A stretch of DNA of 64,000 nucleotides from Panacibacter microcysteis (GTDB lineage Bacteria; Bacteroidota; Bacteroidia; Chitinophagales; Chitinophagaceae): contig NZ_JADWYR010000001.1 of assembly GCF_015831355.1 (NCBI RefSeq), positions 682,001-746,000 of the forward strand, given 5' to 3'. The first letter of the stretch is position 1, and every line of letters starts with the position of its first letter. A program made the position numbers and the translations under genes. The notes under the pieces are model-generated. The model saw only the letters and a program-made list of their open reading frames with translations. It made no database searches and was not told the origin of the DNA. This document shows positions 51,832 to 61,174 of the stretch, piece by piece.

Positions 51832-52587
51832 ATGAGTTATGCCGGAAAAAATCTTCGTTACCTGCGCAAGCTGCGTGGATGGACACAGGAAGAATTTGCG
51901 AACAAACTAAAAATTAAACGTTCTCTTATCGGGGCTTATGAAGAAGAACGTGCCGAACCAAGACTGGATGTATTAGAGAACTTATGCGCCCTGTTTAAAC
52001 TCAGTCTTGATGATCTGTTGTTGAAAGATCTTTCAGCAACAAAGAACACAGATAATTATCTCGAAAAAAGAAGGCAGCTAAAGATGTCTGCTGAAACGCA
52101 GGTTATTCAATTTGTGCCTGTAAAAGCTGCGGCCGGTTATTTGGCGGGTTATGCAGATCCTGAGTTTATTGATGAGCTCAACACATTTACGTTGCCAATG
52201 CTCGGTTCGGGAAACTTCAGGGCATTTGAAATTGTGGGTGACAGTATGCTGCCTACACCAAGCGGCAGTGTAATTGTGGGTGAGAAAGTAGAAGATATTG
52301 AAGATATAAAAGCAAATAATACCTACATAGTTGTTTCCAAGGGAGAAGGAATCGTTTACAAACGTATTATGAAGAATAACCGTTTGAAAGATAAGCTTAC
52401 GCTGGTGAGTGACAACCCTCAGTATACACCTTATAACGTAAGTACCACAGACATCATAGAAATGTGGAAAGCGCAAATGGTTATTACAAAGGCCAATACT
52501 GTACAACGCTGGGATGTAAATCAACTTGCCGGGCTTGTAAGTAATTTGCAGGAGCAGGTGTCAAGCCTGAAGAAAAAACTGAATTAA
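51832..52587 (+). CDS. LexA-like HTH/S24 transcriptional regulator
   Basis: 251 residues. An XRE-type HTH (residues 4-65: LRYLRKLRGWTQEEFANKLK ... RSLIGAYEEERAEP) is fused to an S24 peptidase domain with a potential self-cleavage site AAAGYLAG (Ala101-Gly102) and a Ser138/Lys177 dyad (VGDSMLP, VYKR). The C-terminus is a short coiled coil (LVSNLQEQVSSLKKKL). This is the Bacteroidota cI/LexA-like type and may respond to DNA damage; no SOS genes are adjacent apart from convergent recQ. Confidence 0.9.
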   Translation: MSYAGKNLRYLRKLRGWTQEEFANKLKIKRSLIGAYEEERAEPRLDVLENLCALFKLSLDDLLLKDLSATKNTDNYLEKRRQLKMSAETQVIQFVPVKAAAGYLAGYADPEFIDELNTFTLPMLGSGNFRAFEIVGDSMLPTPSGSVIVGEKVEDIEDIKANNTYIVVSKGEGIVYKRIMKNNRLKDKLTLVSDNPQYTPYNVSTTDIIEMWKAQMVITKANTVQRWDVNQLAGLVSNLQEQVSSLKKKLN

Positions 52588-52624
52588 GGATGTGTGTGTT
52601 ATAAGCATACATAAAATGAGGAAT

Positions 52625-52726
52625 AGCCTTTCGCTTCGTTCTTCGCTTTGCTCAATATAGTTTCATCAGTTGAAGAGTGCGACGCAACAGTTGCCTGATT
52701 GAAAAGCTAAAAGCCGGCTTCAAAAA
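52625..52726 (-). repeat. dispersed intergenic repeat, type A copy
   Basis: Core GAGTGCGACGCAAC at 52675-52688, with the arm CTTCGTTCTTCGCTTTGCTC before it and AAAAGCCGGCTTC at its end. Lies between the stop codon and the terminator. Confidence 0.87.
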
Positions 52727-52738
52727 ACTTTTACTAAA

Positions 52739-52765
52739 AAACCCATTTGCAATGCAAATGGGTTT
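52739..52765. terminator. bidirectional terminator between LexA-like gene and recQ
   Basis: Perfect 13-bp stem AAACCCATTTGCA / TGCAAATGGGTTT with one-base loop centre, A-rich before and T-rich after. Confidence 0.88.
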
Positions 52766-52786
52766 ACTTTTTTACCATGGTATATG

Positions 52787-55078
52787 TTAGTTTCCATATT
52801 CACTTAAAAACCTGATACGCATTATTTTTAACTGCTCCCAATCATAACCACCATCGGCAAGTTCTTCCTGCGCTACCTGTAGAGAAGATGTCTGGCAGCT
52901 TTTAAAATAATCCATTATTTCGTCCTGCTCATCTTCATCAAGCATCTCTTCAATGGCATAATTCAGGTTAAGCTTTGTTCCGCTTGCAACAATTGTTTCC
53001 ATTTCTTCGAGCAGTGCATCCAGCCTGAGGTCTTTGTTACGGGCTATTGTCTCCAGCGGTATTTTTTTGTCAACATTTTGAATGATATAGATCTTGTTGT
53101 TGCTTTTATTGGCAACACTTTTCATTACAAAATCGTCTGGTTTTTCTACATCATTTTCATCTACATATTTTGCAATCAGCTCAACAAATGGTTTGCCGTA
53201 CTTGATTGCTTTGCCTTTGCTTACACCCTGGCATTTCTCCAGTTCCTGCAATGTTGTGGGAAACATGGTAGCCATGTCCTGCAATGATGATTCGAGGAAA
53301 ATAACAAACGGCGGTAATCCTTTTTTCCGTGCTTCTTTCTGGCGCAGATCTTTCAGCATTTCGAAAAGCTTATCATCTGCGGCAGCACTGGCTGCACCGC
53401 CGGATTCTCCTTCATCATCATCTGCATTAGCTTCTTCAAAGAGATTATTCAGTACAATTTTAAAGCTGGAAGGCTTTTTAAGGAATTTTGCACCACCATC
53501 TGTAAATTTCAGTAATCCGTATTCTTCAATATCTTTTCTTATCAGGTTTTCCAGTAGCATTTGCCTGATAAGACTGTTCCATAAGTGTTCATCTTTGTCT
53601 TTCCCAATTCCAAATTCAGCAATTTTTTCGTGCCGGAACATGGTAACCTGCGGTGTGAGTTTACCAATCAGCACGTTTACTACATATTCAGCAGGGAAAC
53701 GTTCATCCAAAGCTTTCACCACTTTGAGTACTTTAACGGCTTCTTCTTTTGCTTCTATTTTTTCTTTCGGATGCAGGCAATTATCGCAGTTCTGACAGTT
53801 TTCGTCGTGCCTGTCTTCCCCAAAATAGTGTAACAAAATCTTGCGCCTGCACACAGAACTTTCAGCATAAGCTACTGTTTCGTTAATAAGCTGTGCGCCG
53901 ATCTCCCGCTCACTGAGCGGTTTATCGCGCATCAGGTGTTCGAGCTTTAAAACATCTTTGTGAGAGTAGTAAAGAATACATTTTCCTTCCATACCATCCC
54001 GACCTGCGCGGCCTGTTTCCTGGTAATAATTTTCGATAGATTTTGGAATGTTATAATGTATTACAAACCTGATATCGGGCTTATCTATTCCCATTCCAAA
54101 GGCAATGGTTGCAACAATTACCTGCACATCTTCATTTAAAAACTGATCTTGCCTGTCGGCCCGCAGTTTAGCATCGAGACCGGCATGGTAAGCAACCGCC
54201 TTAATATTATTTGCCACCAGTACCTCTGCAAGTTCTTCTGTTGTTTTACGGTTAAGTGTATAGATTATACCGCTTTTACCCATGTTTTGGGATATAAAGC
54301 GGACTATATTTTTCACCGTTTGATCTTTTTTTACTTTCGGTTGAATCTCGTAGTAAAGATTAGGGCGGTTAAAGGACGAGATGAAAATATTGGGCTGCCT
54401 TAAGCCAAGATTTTTTACAATATCACTCTGCACTTTAGGAGTAGCCGTTGCGGTAAGAGCTACTACTGGAATATCAGGATTTATAATATCCATCATTTCC
54501 CTGAGCCTTCTGTATTCCGGCCGGAAGTCGTGGCCCCACTCAGATATACAGTGTGCTTCGTCTACAGCAAAAAATGAAATGGTAAGATCACTAAAAAAAT
54601 CGAGGTTTTCCTGCTTGGTAAGCGTTTCAGGCGCTACATACAGCAGCTTTGTTTTGCCTGCAGTAAGATCATCTTTTACTTCTTTAATCTGGCCTTTGTT
54701 AAGAGACGAATTTAAAAAGTGCGCTACATTATCGTTTTCGCTGTAACCACGCACCAGGTCTACCTGGTTTTTCATGAGCGCAATTAAAGGGCTCACAATA
54801 ATGGCACAACCTTCCAAAATCATAGCGGGTAGCTGGTAACACAAACTTTTACCTCCCCCGGTTGGCATAATTACAAATGTGTCGTTACCATCCAGCAAAC
54901 TGTTGATGGCTTCTTCCTGCCTGCCTTTAAACTGATCAAACCCGAAGTGTTCTCTAAGCCCTTCGAGAATATCATGATTATGTGCAATGTTGCTTAGTGA
55001 TTTTTTTGATACTGGTTTTGTAGCTGCTGGTTTTGCTACAGCTTTCTTTGAAGTTGACTTTTTACTAACGGTTCCCAT
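52787..55078 (-). CDS. recQ: ATP-dependent DNA helicase RecQ
   Basis: 763 residues, 3'-5' repair helicase. Walker [20 protein letters not shown] box [31 protein letters not shown], and motif [12 protein letters not shown] are intact. The RQC zinc site has the Cys residues [12 protein letters not shown] ... CQNCDNC. An HRDC domain ([20 protein letters not shown] region, about 600-670) is followed by an extra Bacteroidota-type C-terminal region. The N-terminal 30 residues are Lys/Ser/Ala-rich. Divergent from kdsD, a conserved Bacteroidota pairing. Confidence 0.95.
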   Translation of the reverse strand: MGTVSKKSTSKKAVAKPAATKPVSKKSLSNIAHNHDILEGLREHFGFDQFKGRQEEAINSLLDGNDTFVIMPTGGGKSLCYQLPAMILEGCAIIVSPLIALMKNQVDLVRGYSENDNVAHFLNSSLNKGQIKEVKDDLTAGKTKLLYVAPETLTKQENLDFFSDLTISFFAVDEAHCISEWGHDFRPEYRRLREMMDIINPDIPVVALTATATPKVQSDIVKNLGLRQPNIFISSFNRPNLYYEIQPKVKKDQTVKNIVRFISQNMGKSGIIYTLNRKTTEELAEVLVANNIKAVAYHAGLDAKLRADRQDQFLNEDVQVIVATIAFGMGIDKPDIRFVIHYNIPKSIENYYQETGRAGRDGMEGKCILYYSHKDVLKLEHLMRDKPLSEREIGAQLINETVAYAESSVCRRKILLHYFGEDRHDENCQNCDNCLHPKEKIEAKEEAVKVLKVVKALDERFPAEYVVNVLIGKLTPQVTMFRHEKIAEFGIGKDKDEHLWNSLIRQMLLENLIRKDIEEYGLLKFTDGGAKFLKKPSSFKIVLNNLFEEANADDDEGESGGAASAAADDKLFEMLKDLRQKEARKKGLPPFVIFLESSLQDMATMFPTTLQELEKCQGVSKGKAIKYGKPFVELIAKYVDENDVEKPDDFVMKSVANKSNNKIYIIQNVDKKIPLETIARNKDLRLDALLEEMETIVASGTKLNLNYAIEEMLDEDEQDEIMDYFKSCQTSSLQVAQEELADGGYDWEQLKIMRIRFLSEYGN

Positions 55079-55289
55079 TGTTCACGTAATTTCCATCCCC
55101 GCTCATATTCCGGGATGTTTAAATTTAACTGATAAGATACTACATTTCGATCGGAATGGTCAATTAAATAGTTACCTTTTTTAGCTATTACTATGTGATA
55201 GCAGAGATAAATATTATTGAAAAATAATATAGATTCTGACGAAGTTAGTTTGCAAATATATTACTAAAATGAGCATTCTTGTTAAAGTT

Positions 55290-55297
55290 TACCTTTG
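55290..55297 (+). promoter_or_regulatory. -7 promoter box TACCTTTG abutting kdsD start
   Basis: Perfect TANNTTTG match ending 5 bp before ATG 55303; the expected transcript starts at or beside the ATG. Confidence 0.55.
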
Positions 55298-55302
55298 CGG
55301 CA

Positions 55303-56268
55303 ATGAATAAGGAGATAAAAGATATTGCTTTGCGCACTATTGATATTGAGACCAAATCGCTTAGTGGTTTAAAATCCTTTATTGATGATACGTTCACAAA
55401 AGTTGTTGAACTTATCCATGCATCTAAAGGCAGACTGGTAGTAACGGGCATTGGTAAAAGTGCCATTGTTGGTCATAAGATTGTAGCTACACTTAACTCA
55501 ACCGGCACGCCTGCCTTATTCATGCATGCTGCAGATGCTATACATGGAGACCTGGGCATGATTCAGCAGGATGATGTTGTGATTGTGATTAGTAAAAGCG
55601 GCGAAAGCCCCGAGATAAAGGTGCTGGTACCATTGATAAAGAATTTTGGCAATACATTGATAGGCATGATTGGCAGCAAGCAATCGTTTCTTGCCAAAGA
55701 AGCCGATCATATTTTAAACACCAGTGTGGAGCAGGAGGCTTGTCCAAATAACCTTGCGCCAACCTCCAGTACAACAGCGCAAATGGTTATGGGAGATGCA
55801 TTGGCTATTTGCCTGATGCATTTAAACGAATTCAGTGGTAAGGATTTTGCTAAGTATCATCCCGGTGGCAACCTTGGCAAACGCCTTTACCTGAAAGTAG
55901 ATGACCTATATAAACAAAATGAAAAGCCTTTTGTGTATGGCCATGCTACCCTTAAGGATGTAATCATCTCAATCAGCAAAGGCAGACTGGGCGCAACCGC
56001 TGTTGTAGACAACAACCATGCATTATTGGCTGTGGTTACAGACGGAGATGTACGCCGCATGCTGGAAACAACAAGTGATGTAAAAAACCTGTTGGTTACA
56101 GACATTTACAATAAACACCCCAAAACCGTAATGGAAGGTGTTTTGGCCATAGAGGCGCTTGAATTACTGAAGCAGTACGATATAAGCCAGTTAATTGTTA
56201 CCAGTAAAGACAATATTTATCTTGGAATACTACATTTGCACGATCTTATAAGGGAAGGCATCATTTAA
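55303..56268 (+). CDS. kdsD: arabinose-5-phosphate isomerase (KpsF/GutQ family)
   Basis: 321-residue isomerase making arabinose 5-phosphate for Kdo/LPS synthesis. An SIS domain (VTGIGKSAIVGHKIVATLNS, SKSGESPEIKVL, PTSSTTAQMVMGDALAICLM, YHPGGNLGKRL) is followed by two CBS domains. Upstream TTG 55279 lies before the promoter box, so ATG 55303 is used. Followed after 11 bp by the mannose-1-phosphate guanylyltransferase gene, forming a surface-polysaccharide unit. Confidence 0.93.
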   Translation: MNKEIKDIALRTIDIETKSLSGLKSFIDDTFTKVVELIHASKGRLVVTGIGKSAIVGHKIVATLNSTGTPALFMHAADAIHGDLGMIQQDDVVIVISKSGESPEIKVLVPLIKNFGNTLIGMIGSKQSFLAKEADHILNTSVEQEACPNNLAPTSSTTAQMVMGDALAICLMHLNEFSGKDFAKYHPGGNLGKRLYLKVDDLYKQNEKPFVYGHATLKDVIISISKGRLGATAVVDNNHALLAVVTDGDVRRMLETTSDVKNLLVTDIYNKHPKTVMEGVLAIEALELLKQYDISQLIVTSKDNIYLGILHLHDLIREGII

Positions 56269-56279
56269 ACCAATATTAG

Positions 56280-57362
56280 ATGAACAATCACAATTATGTT
56301 GCAATACTTGCAGGAGGCATAGGAAGCAGATTTTGGCCAAAGAGCAGAACACCGTTTCCAAAACAATTCCTCGATATTTTAAATACGGGCAAAACGCTTA
56401 TCCAGTCTACGTTTGACAGGTATGCAGGTTTTATTCCCAAAGAAAACATTTTTATTATCACATCTGCTGATTATACGGATATTGTAAAAAAACAATTGCC
56501 GCAGGTTAGCGACGAAAATATTTTATCTGAACCCAGCCGCAAAAACACAGCACCGTGTATTGCGTATATTGCTTTCAAGCTGATGCAAAAAGATCCGGAA
56601 GCTGCACTTATTGTTGCACCCAGCGATCACCTGGTGCTGGATAATGCTGAGTTTGAGCGTGTTGCCACAATAGCTTTGGATTTTGCCTTGCATATGAAAG
56701 CATTCGTTACACTCGGCATCAAGCCAACGTATCCAAATACAGGTTACGGCTATATTCAGCACGAGGCAATGTCAGTTGCAGATAACATTTATAAGGTTAA
56801 AACATTTACCGAAAAGCCAAATACAGAACTTGCAAAAGCTTTTATAGCCAGTGGTGATTTTCTGTGGAATGCCGGCATTTTTATATGGAGGGCCAAACAG
56901 GTAGTAGAAGCCTTTGAAAGGCACCAGCCAGAAATGTACGAAGTGTTTGCCGCAGAAATACCACACTACAATACCCCGCAGGAACAAGAAGCACTGGAGC
57001 GTATTTACCCTTTATGTACCAATATATCCATTGATTACGCCATCATGGAGCAGGCAAACAATGTGTATGTTATACCATCATCATTTGGCTGGAGCGATTT
57101 GGGTACCTGGAACAGTGCGTATGACAACTTAGAAAAAGATTACCTGGGTAATGCTGTAGCAGGCGACCATGTAATGATCATCGATGCAACAAAATGCATG
57201 GTTTCTGCGCCAAATGATAAGCTGGTGGTACTGCAGGGCCTTGATGATTTTATAGTGGTAGATACAAAAGATGTGTTGCTGATCTGTAAAAAGGACAAAG
57301 AGCAACAAATAAAAGATTACGTGGCAGAAGTAAAAAGAAATATTGGAGACCAATATTTATAA
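56280..57362 (+). CDS. mannose-1-phosphate guanylyltransferase
   Basis: 360 residues, makes GDP-mannose from mannose 1-phosphate and GTP for polysaccharide and glycan synthesis. Nucleotidyltransferase signature AILAGGIGSRFWPKSRTPFP (residues 8-27), EPSRKNTAPCIAY, APSDHLV, TGYGYIQ, FTEKP and WNAGIFIW. Lacks the C-terminal isomerase domain of bifunctional ManC/AlgA enzymes. Cotranscribed with kdsD. Confidence 0.93.
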   Translation: MNNHNYVAILAGGIGSRFWPKSRTPFPKQFLDILNTGKTLIQSTFDRYAGFIPKENIFIITSADYTDIVKKQLPQVSDENILSEPSRKNTAPCIAYIAFKLMQKDPEAALIVAPSDHLVLDNAEFERVATIALDFALHMKAFVTLGIKPTYPNTGYGYIQHEAMSVADNIYKVKTFTEKPNTELAKAFIASGDFLWNAGIFIWRAKQVVEAFERHQPEMYEVFAAEIPHYNTPQEQEALERIYPLCTNISIDYAIMEQANNVYVIPSSFGWSDLGTWNSAYDNLEKDYLGNAVAGDHVMIIDATKCMVSAPNDKLVVLQGLDDFIVVDTKDVLLICKKDKEQQIKDYVAEVKRNIGDQYL

Positions 57363-57371
57363 TTTTTGTAA

Positions 57372-57460
57372 CCCGGCTGTTGAATATGCATGTAGCTTTC
57401 GTTGCGTCGCACTCTTGTACTGTTGAAGCATTAATGAGCAAAGCGAAGACAAGTGCGAAG
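57372..57460 (+). repeat. dispersed intergenic repeat, type A copy
   Basis: Core GTTGCGTCGCACTC at 57401-57414; ACCCGGCTGTTG before it and the arm AATGAGCAAAGCGAAG after it. Faces the type B copy at 57560-57610. Confidence 0.87.
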
Positions 57461-57559
57461 CATCATCTGGCACATTTTATTGCCGGCTGCCTGGTGTTAA
57501 TAAACAAATTACGCCGCTTTGCCAATATACAAGATTGTAATAAAGGCACGCACAGCTGA

Positions 57560-57610
57560 TCAATGTTCTGAACGTACAAGTGAGTGACACAACAGGCGAT
57601 GAGTAATGAG
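57560..57610 (-). repeat. dispersed intergenic repeat, type B copy
   Basis: Core AAGTGAGTGACACAAC at 57578-57593, then AGGCGATGAG. Together with the type A copy it fills most of the 285-bp gap before coaX. Confidence 0.84.
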
Positions 57611-57647
57611 TTGAAGCCTGTCAACAAAAATCTAACTGCAACTATTC

Positions 57648-58373
57648 ATGCGCATTACCCTTTGTTTCGATTTTGGCAACACCAGGCTTAAATGTGCGGT
57701 ATTTGAAAATGATACATTGATTACTGTCGATGTATTGGCAGATGCAAATCCGCAAACCATTGCAGATCTGATACTGCAACACAAAGCCACGCACAGCATT
57801 CTTTCTTCTGTTGTTCATCATGACGTGGCTATTGAAAATATACTGCAGCAGCAAACAGTTTTTCATAAGTTGGATCATACAAGCAGGCTGCCATTTACAA
57901 CGCCGGTGGGCAAACCGGAGACAATCGGTGCAGACCGCCTGGCACTTATAGCAGCAGCCGTACAACTACACCCGCAAATGCATAGCCTCGTTATCGGGCT
58001 TGGTTCGTGCATTACCTACAACTTTGTTAACCGCTTTCATGAATTTCTTGGCGGTGGCATTTCGCCCGGTCTTGAGATGCGCATGAAAGCTATGAACCAG
58101 TTTACGGCAAAACTGCCGTTAATAAAGGCCGACTGGAACTTTCCGCTGGTTGGGTATGATACGAGGACCAACATGCTCAGCGGGGTTATTTTAGGCATGG
58201 CCAAAGAAATAGAAGGCATTGCAGATGAATATGCAGCAAGATATGCCAACTTTAACGTGCTTTTAACCGGGGGGGATATGGCCTTTTTTGCCCCTCATTT
58301 CAAAAAGAAGATATTTGCAGACCCACACTTAATCTATAAAGGTTTATATGCGATCAGTAAAAGCAACAGTTGA
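57648..58373 (+). CDS. coaX: type III pantothenate kinase
   Basis: 241 residues, first step of CoA synthesis. ASKHA-fold phosphate loop FDFGNTRLK (residues 7-15), GADRLALIAAAV (about 87-98), and the middle GGGISPGLEMR motif. Its last 26 bp overlap the start of the following outer-membrane gene, a conserved arrangement in Bacteroidota. Confidence 0.93.
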   Translation: MRITLCFDFGNTRLKCAVFENDTLITVDVLADANPQTIADLILQHKATHSILSSVVHHDVAIENILQQQTVFHKLDHTSRLPFTTPVGKPETIGADRLALIAAAVQLHPQMHSLVIGLGSCITYNFVNRFHEFLGGGISPGLEMRMKAMNQFTAKLPLIKADWNFPLVGYDTRTNMLSGVILGMAKEIEGIADEYAARYANFNVLLTGGDMAFFAPHFKKKIFADPHLIYKGLYAISKSNS

Positions 58374-59757
58374 GTTTAGTGCCTTTTTAGCAATTGGTTT
58401 AATTTTCTCCGCACACCTATCAGCACAGGAAAACTCACCTTTTTCAAGATATGGTTTGGGTGATCTTTATCCTTCCCAAAATATTGCAACCCGTGGTATG
58501 GGTGGTGTTTCTGCCGCATACAGTAATGAGCAGGCACTCAATACCGCCAACCCTGCATCTTATAGCGCCTTGAAGTATGTGCGCTATGCAAATGGTACAA
58601 ACGGCGGCCTTATAACATATGATCTTGGCTTCTCCATCGATAACAGAACATTGAGAAGTGTTTCGCTGGGACAAACCTATAAGTCTACCAATCTTCTGCC
58701 TTCTTATATACAGGTCGGCATACCACTCAGCAGCAAAGCTGATGCAAGGCAGAGAAATGCAGGACTTGTATTTGGCCTGAAACCTGCTACAAGAATTCAT
58801 TACAATATACAGGACACTGTAACGGAAAGCACTTACCTGAAACAGACCTTATACGAAGGCAATGGTGGCCTTAACCAGGTTTTTGTAGGTCTGGCCAAAC
58901 GCTTCAATAACCTTAGTATTGGTGTAAATGCAGGTTACGAGTTTGGCAGAAAAGATGTAAATACCCGTGTTATACTTACAGATACCGGAAGTTTTTTCAA
59001 CTATTACCCTTCTAACTCCGCTCAAAATACAAGTTTTTGGGGTCTTTATGTAATGCCTGGTATTTCTTACAATGTTAAATTAAGCGAAAGCAAGAAAGAA
59101 GGCAATGCGTACAGTGAAGCATACTTTTTAAAGTTTGGAGCTGCTGCAACACTTGCACACACGTTAAAGAGTTCTACAGATACCTTGAGAGAAACATTCA
59201 GTTATAATTCCAGCGGCGGCACCGTACCTATTGACACTGTGCACAGCGTGTCTCATGTAAATGGCAATATTGAAATACCAATGACCTACAATGCCGGTTT
59301 CATGCTTAGCAAGAAATATGTAATTGGCCAGAATGCTGTCGCCACCAAATGGGCCATTGGCGCAGATTACAGCGCAGGCAAATGGTCTGGTTTTAGTTAT
59401 TATGGTGCAAAAGACAGGGTAATAGATAACTGGATGTTAAGGGTTGGCGGCGAGTTTGTGCCTTCACTAACAAGCCCAAGACTTTTCAGCCGCTCTACTT
59501 ACAGGCTTGGTTTTTATACCGGTAAAGATTATATAAATGCTGATGGCAATACTTACAACCTGAGAGCCCTTACTTTTGGGTTTGGTTTTTTTGTAAAAAA
59601 GTTTACGAGCTATGATAATAACTCCACGTTCATTAATACAGCCTTTGAAATTGGTAAAAGAGGCAGTAACGTTAATAATGTAACAGAAAACTTTTTCAAA
59701 TTTTCATTGGGGTTATCTTTAGCCGACCTTTGGTTTATAAAGCGTAAGTATGACTAA
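58348..59757 (+). CDS. outer-membrane beta-barrel protein, conserved in coaX-lptC unit
   Basis: 469 residues; signal peptide ends near HLSAQE. The mature start NSPFSRYGLGDLYPSQNIAT RGMGG region resembles FadL-like barrel proteins of Bacteroidota, and the rest is strand-rich with Gly/Asn/Tyr turns. Function unknown; the position between coaX and lptC suggests a role in outer-membrane biogenesis. The 26-bp overlap with coaX and 8-bp overlap with lptC imply translational coupling. Confidence 0.85.
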   Translation: MRSVKATVEFSAFLAIGLIFSAHLSAQENSPFSRYGLGDLYPSQNIATRGMGGVSAAYSNEQALNTANPASYSALKYVRYANGTNGGLITYDLGFSIDNRTLRSVSLGQTYKSTNLLPSYIQVGIPLSSKADARQRNAGLVFGLKPATRIHYNIQDTVTESTYLKQTLYEGNGGLNQVFVGLAKRFNNLSIGVNAGYEFGRKDVNTRVILTDTGSFFNYYPSNSAQNTSFWGLYVMPGISYNVKLSESKKEGNAYSEAYFLKFGAAATLAHTLKSSTDTLRETFSYNSSGGTVPIDTVHSVSHVNGNIEIPMTYNAGFMLSKKYVIGQNAVATKWAIGADYSAGKWSGFSYYGAKDRVIDNWMLRVGGEFVPSLTSPRLFSRSTYRLGFYTGKDYINADGNTYNLRALTFGFGFFVKKFTSYDNNSTFINTAFEIGKRGSNVNNVTENFFKFSLGLSLADLWFIKRKYD

Positions 59758-60325
59758 AACTTTTTCTTCCGCAAGAATATTTACAGCAGCCTTTTTATCG
59801 GGCTGCTTTTTTATATGCAGTTGTGAAAACAGCATGGAAGAAGTAAACAGTCTTAATGTAAAACGTGCCAGCGTAGACGTAGTTGACAGTGTAACCAGCT
59901 ATATGAGCCAGGCTGGCATCGTTAAGGCAAAACTTACAGCACCTGTAATGACAAGAACAGATGCCGACACACCCCTTGTAGAGTTTCCCAAAAGCCTGCA
60001 GGTAGAGTTTTATGATGACAGTACAAAACCGGAAAGCCATCTCTTTGCACGTTATGGAAAGTACCTGGAGAAACAGGGCAAAGTTTTTCTGCGGGATAGT
60101 GTATTTGTTTTCAATATGAAAAAAGGTGACACTATGCTTACCAATGAATTGTGGTGGGATAAGAATAAAGAAATTTTTTACAACAGTAAGCCGGTTATCA
60201 TAAAGCAGGCTGGCAACCAAAATATGCGGGGAGACAGTATTATTGCAGACCAGAACTTCAACAGCTATACACTTTTCAACGGCTCAGGGCTACGAAATAT
60301 TCCCGATAGTTCGCTTCCTAAATAG
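59750..60325 (+). CDS. lptC: LPS export periplasmic protein LptC
   Basis: 191 residues. Lipoprotein-type N-terminus (lipobox FICSC, Cys about 25) instead of the transmembrane anchor of E. coli LptC. The beta-jellyroll of the LptC/OstA fold follows (GIVKAKLTAPVMTRTD, HLFARYGKYLEKQGKVFLRD, ELWWDKNKEIFYNSKPVIIK, MRGDSIIADQNFNSYTL). Conveys LPS from the inner-membrane complex to LptA. Overlaps the upstream OMP gene by 8 bp (ATGACTAA). Confidence 0.9.
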   Translation: MTKTFSSARIFTAAFLSGCFFICSCENSMEEVNSLNVKRASVDVVDSVTSYMSQAGIVKAKLTAPVMTRTDADTPLVEFPKSLQVEFYDDSTKPESHLFARYGKYLEKQGKVFLRDSVFVFNMKKGDTMLTNELWWDKNKEIFYNSKPVIIKQAGNQNMRGDSIIADQNFNSYTLFNGSGLRNIPDSSLPK

Positions 60326-60335
60326 AACAGTATAT

Positions 60336-60602
60336 TTAGATCGCAAGCTCAAAAAATTTTATAATGCAGTAAACAGGTACCAGCAGGTAAAACGCATAGG
60401 TGATCCTGTTGCTCGCCCGCATATACCTTGTTACAGGTTTATAAAAACTGTTTTTTATCTCTGCCCTCGAAAAAAGGAACAGGAGCGAGTGCTCAATGAG
60501 TTGATTATTTCTCCTCAATCCATAATGAAGAATAAATGCCATCTTCAACAGAAATGTTACCAGCATTAGTGCAAGCGTTATAGAAGAAAAAAGGGATAAC
60601 AT
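60336..60602 (-). CDS. small membrane protein, hypothetical
   Basis: 88 residues from ATG 60602 with two hydrophobic helices (SLFSSITLALMLVTFLLKMA and ITYAFYLLVPVYCIIKFF) around a basic loop. No family recognised. Convergent with lptC (10-bp gap). The opposite-strand open frame at 60243-60569 overlaps lptC and is a shadow. Confidence 0.55.
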   Translation of the reverse strand: MLSLFSSITLALMLVTFLLKMAFILHYGLRRNNQLIEHSLLFLFSRAEIKNSFYKPVTRYMRASNRITYAFYLLVPVYCIIKFFELAI

Positions 60603-60678
60603 GGTTTTACAAATGTTTCAGAAAATAGCTGTTAGTTCACAGAATACATAATATGTAAACGTTAAACATGCTATTTTA

Positions 60679-61086
60679 TTATTTTCTCAGCGCTTTTACG
60701 TCAGCCGGGGTTACGGCAGCACCTTTATTGCCAAAAGAATTGCGTATGTAATTAAGAACATCGCTCACCTGTTCGTCTCTCAGGTCGCTTTCCGGCATTT
60801 CACCATTGTATATTACACCATTTACTTTCATTTCACCTTTTACGCCATATATAACCTGCTCAACAGAACGCTTTTTATCAGCCATCAGGTAATCCGATTT
60901 TGCCAACGGAGGAAACGCGCCTTCCACACCCTGCCCTTCATCCATGTGGCAAGCCTGGCAATAAGCACTGTACACATCCTTCCCTCTTTCAATGCTGGCC
61001 TTTAAATCAAAGGTTTGTTGGCGAAAAGAACTGAATAGTACCGTGCAAGCCAGGCATATAGCACTTATAAACATTATTGCTTTCAT
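60679..61086 (-). CDS. c-type cytochrome, monohaem, exported
   Basis: 135 residues; hydrophobic N-terminus acts as signal peptide or anchor. Haem site CQACH (Cys43, Cys46, His47) in GKDVYSAYCQACHMDEGQGVE, probable sixth ligand Met97 in NGEMPESDLRDEQVSDVLNY, as in class I cytochromes. Periplasmic electron carrier; partner unknown. Confidence 0.92.
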   Translation of the reverse strand: MKAIMFISAICLACTVLFSSFRQQTFDLKASIERGKDVYSAYCQACHMDEGQGVEGAFPPLAKSDYLMADKKRSVEQVIYGVKGEMKVNGVIYNGEMPESDLRDEQVSDVLNYIRNSFGNKGAAVTPADVKALRK

Positions 61087-61174
61087 TATTATCAGGCGGT
61101 TGTGTATGCGGCTAAAGTAAGAAAAAGGAATATTGAATCAATAACCCGCGGCATGTTTTATAGTAATGTTTGTG

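Noticed and set aside
60243-60569. Plus-strand open frame after lptC
   Set aside because: It overlaps the end of lptC in another frame and is opposite a better supported two-helix membrane protein.
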